Below are positions 62,881 to 64,000 of a DNA stretch of 64,000 bases, in pieces (the stretch's first letter is position 1; every line of letters begins with the position of its first letter). Source of the stretch: Candidatus Hydrogenedentota bacterium (lineage in GTDB: Bacteria; Hydrogenedentota; Hydrogenedentia; Hydrogenedentales; CAITNO01). The stretch spans positions 1 through 64,000 of the forward strand of contig CAITNO010000036.1 of NCBI GenBank assembly GCA_903893795.1. The letters run 5' to 3'. The translations under genes were made by a program, and so were the position numbers. The notes under the pieces were generated by a model. That model did no database searches. It saw only the letters and a list, made by a program, of their open reading frames with translations, and had not been told where the DNA came from.

Positions 62881-63029
62881 AAGACGTTCTCCTAACATAG
62901 GTTATGCAGGTCGCCGAGTTCTCGCATGGGACCCGGATTAACTCGAATGCCCTATAGCATAAGAAAAAGCCGCCCCAGGGAACCGCCTGAAGGAGAACGT
63001 GGAAAGACGGGGATTCTGAAGGTCTGCCG

Positions 63030-64000
63030 CTACTTGACGCCCTGCTCCAGCGTCATCAGGGCTTGGAGTATCTCCGTGCGAGCCGCATCTGCGCGGGGGG
63101 GCATGGCTGTGGGCGACCAATGGGGCGGGCCATTCTCGGAGACGGCCGCGCACACCTTTCCGGGCAGTTCGCGGAGCATCTCTTTGATGTCCTCGCGGTC
63201 GTCTGGGTCGCCTTTCCGTTCTTTCAGGGCTCTGTCGAGCATGACGAGGTACTCATAGTCCTCGACGCCCTCACGCATCGCCTCCAGATGCTTCCCCGCG
63301 ACCACCGTGTCCGGGGTGATGAACAGCGGTGTGAACGATGCGCGGGGCTGGGGATATTCGTTCCAGGACGAACCACCCGCCGCGTCAGTAAAGGCCCAGA
63401 AGTAGGATGACACGGCACCGAAGCGCCAACAGTCCCAAGCCTGCAAGCGGCAGTAGGTGTAGGGGTCCAACTGGCGCATGGGACCGCTGCACGAGTAGAA
63501 CTCCAAGACCTTTCCCTTGGCGCGCTCTTCTGCGAAGAAGTTACGGTAAGCTTCGCCGGCATGAAGGAACAACGGACGGTTGGGACAGAGCACATCGCAT
63601 TGCGCGACCATCTCGGGCATCGCCTTGCCCATGTCCTGATAAGTGGGGTCCTCCCACACGCGGATGCCCGCGCCGGAGGCATGGACCGCTTTGGCCCAAG
63701 CGGTGATGACGGCATCGGCATCAACATTGTCCGGCTCGTCCACCAGCAGCACCATCAACTGTGCCGGGTCCAGCCCGGCATTGCGCATGTACTGCGCCCA
63801 AAACAGTGCCCACTCGCCGACGGCGCGGTCGAACTCGGGCGCGCCCATGGGCCACTGCCCCAGCGTGCCGCCCACGGCGGCGAAAACGCAGTACCGCCGG
63901 GCATAGGGCCAAAGCTGCCGCCATGCGTCGAAATTGGCCGTGTCGGGCTGCGTGGTCATGGCACCCGCGGTGTCATAGGTGCCGAAGGACAGGGCCGTGT
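63030..64000 (-). CDS. DUF4091-type hydrolase, C-terminal part
   Basis: The frame is open to the right window edge, so the start is missing; 323 residues are visible. The text resembles the DUF4091 domain of planctomycete-like glycosidases: LLVDEPDNVDADAVI with Asp-Glu at the end of a strand (likely an active-site acid), ADGLRVW-like GIRVWEDPT, PYTYCRLQAWDCWRFGAVSSY and a closing MREGVEDYEYLVMLDRAL, which is typical of the family end. It is probably a secreted or cytoplasmic beta-glycosidase-like enzyme. The stop is TAG at 63030-63032. Confidence 0.8.
   Translation of the reverse strand, partial: TALSFGTYDTAGAMTTQPDTANFDAWRQLWPYARRYCVFAAVGGTLGQWPMGAPEFDRAVGEWALFWAQYMRNAGLDPAQLMVLLVDEPDNVDADAVITAWAKAVHASGAGIRVWEDPTYQDMGKAMPEMVAQCDVLCPNRPLFLHAGEAYRNFFAEERAKGKVLEFYSCSGPMRQLDPYTYCRLQAWDCWRFGAVSSYFWAFTDAAGGSSWNEYPQPRASFTPLFITPDTVVAGKHLEAMREGVEDYEYLVMLDRALKERKGDPDDREDIKEMLRELPGKVCAAVSENGPPHWSPTAMPPRADAARTEILQALMTLEQGVK

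Overview
The window is about 60 % G+C, gene-dense and bacterial, with no rRNA, tRNA, CRISPR array or recognisable transposase. Gene content points to a Gram-negative, carbohydrate-degrading member of a candidate phylum in the Planctomycetes/Lentisphaerae/Hydrogenedentota sphere. The signs are a DUF1080 protein, a DUF4091-type hydrolase, GH38 and six-hairpin glycosidases, UroD-like methyltransferase, YhcH, many lipoproteins, and several families of palindromic intergenic repeats. The phylum assignment is inference; no marker gene here settles it.

Layout. 243-7767 (minus): a secreted six-hairpin glycoside hydrolase, a sugar isomerase fused to a ribulose-phosphate 3-epimerase, and an MFS sugar porter. 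7931-12913: an FAD desaturase-like oxidoreductase divergent from an SDR / membrane subunit / GMC oxidoreductase run, probably lipid or long-chain alcohol redox chemistry. 13052-24138 (mostly plus): UroD-family protein, a small overlapping gene pair with a DUF2283 member, a large putative glycosidase, an NTF2-like lipoprotein, a ROK protein, a PIG-L deacetylase and an orphan peptide-type solute-binding lipoprotein.

24343-39661 (all plus) is the most interesting part. A Cys-rich PAS sensor, an FHA protein, a PP2C phosphatase, a Ser/Thr kinase with four ~83-residue repeats and a membrane anchor, and a membrane FGE/SUMF1-like protein come first. A promoter-rich 506-base gap follows, then an LRR lipoprotein and two giant lipoproteins made of beta-sandwich repeats with a central von Willebrand A domain. 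A terminator closes the run at 39680-39718. A beta-sandwich segment near the end of the kinase resembles the repeats of the giant lipoproteins, which suggests one inside-to-surface phospho-signalling or adhesion system.

39743-46874: GH38 alpha-mannosidase-like enzyme, DUF1080 protein, acidic zinc-ribbon protein, STN-like secreted protein, PlsC-type acyltransferase and TadA. 47086-54225: an envelope-biogenesis block with lipoprotein, amidase, GerMN protein, glutamate racemase (carrying a one-base frameshift), a divergent polysaccharide deacetylase on a very long Pro-rich linker, and TsaD. 54283-62741 (mostly minus): a coiled-coil secreted protein, an NhaD-like transporter, YhcH, and a YtrA-type GntR / ABC ATPase / ABC-2 permease operon with a visible promoter and palindromic operator. 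The window ends inside a DUF4091-type hydrolase.

Start codons were moved downstream of the longest reading frame where a Shine-Dalgarno sequence or signal peptide supports it. Family calls rest on motifs read by eye, not on database searches.
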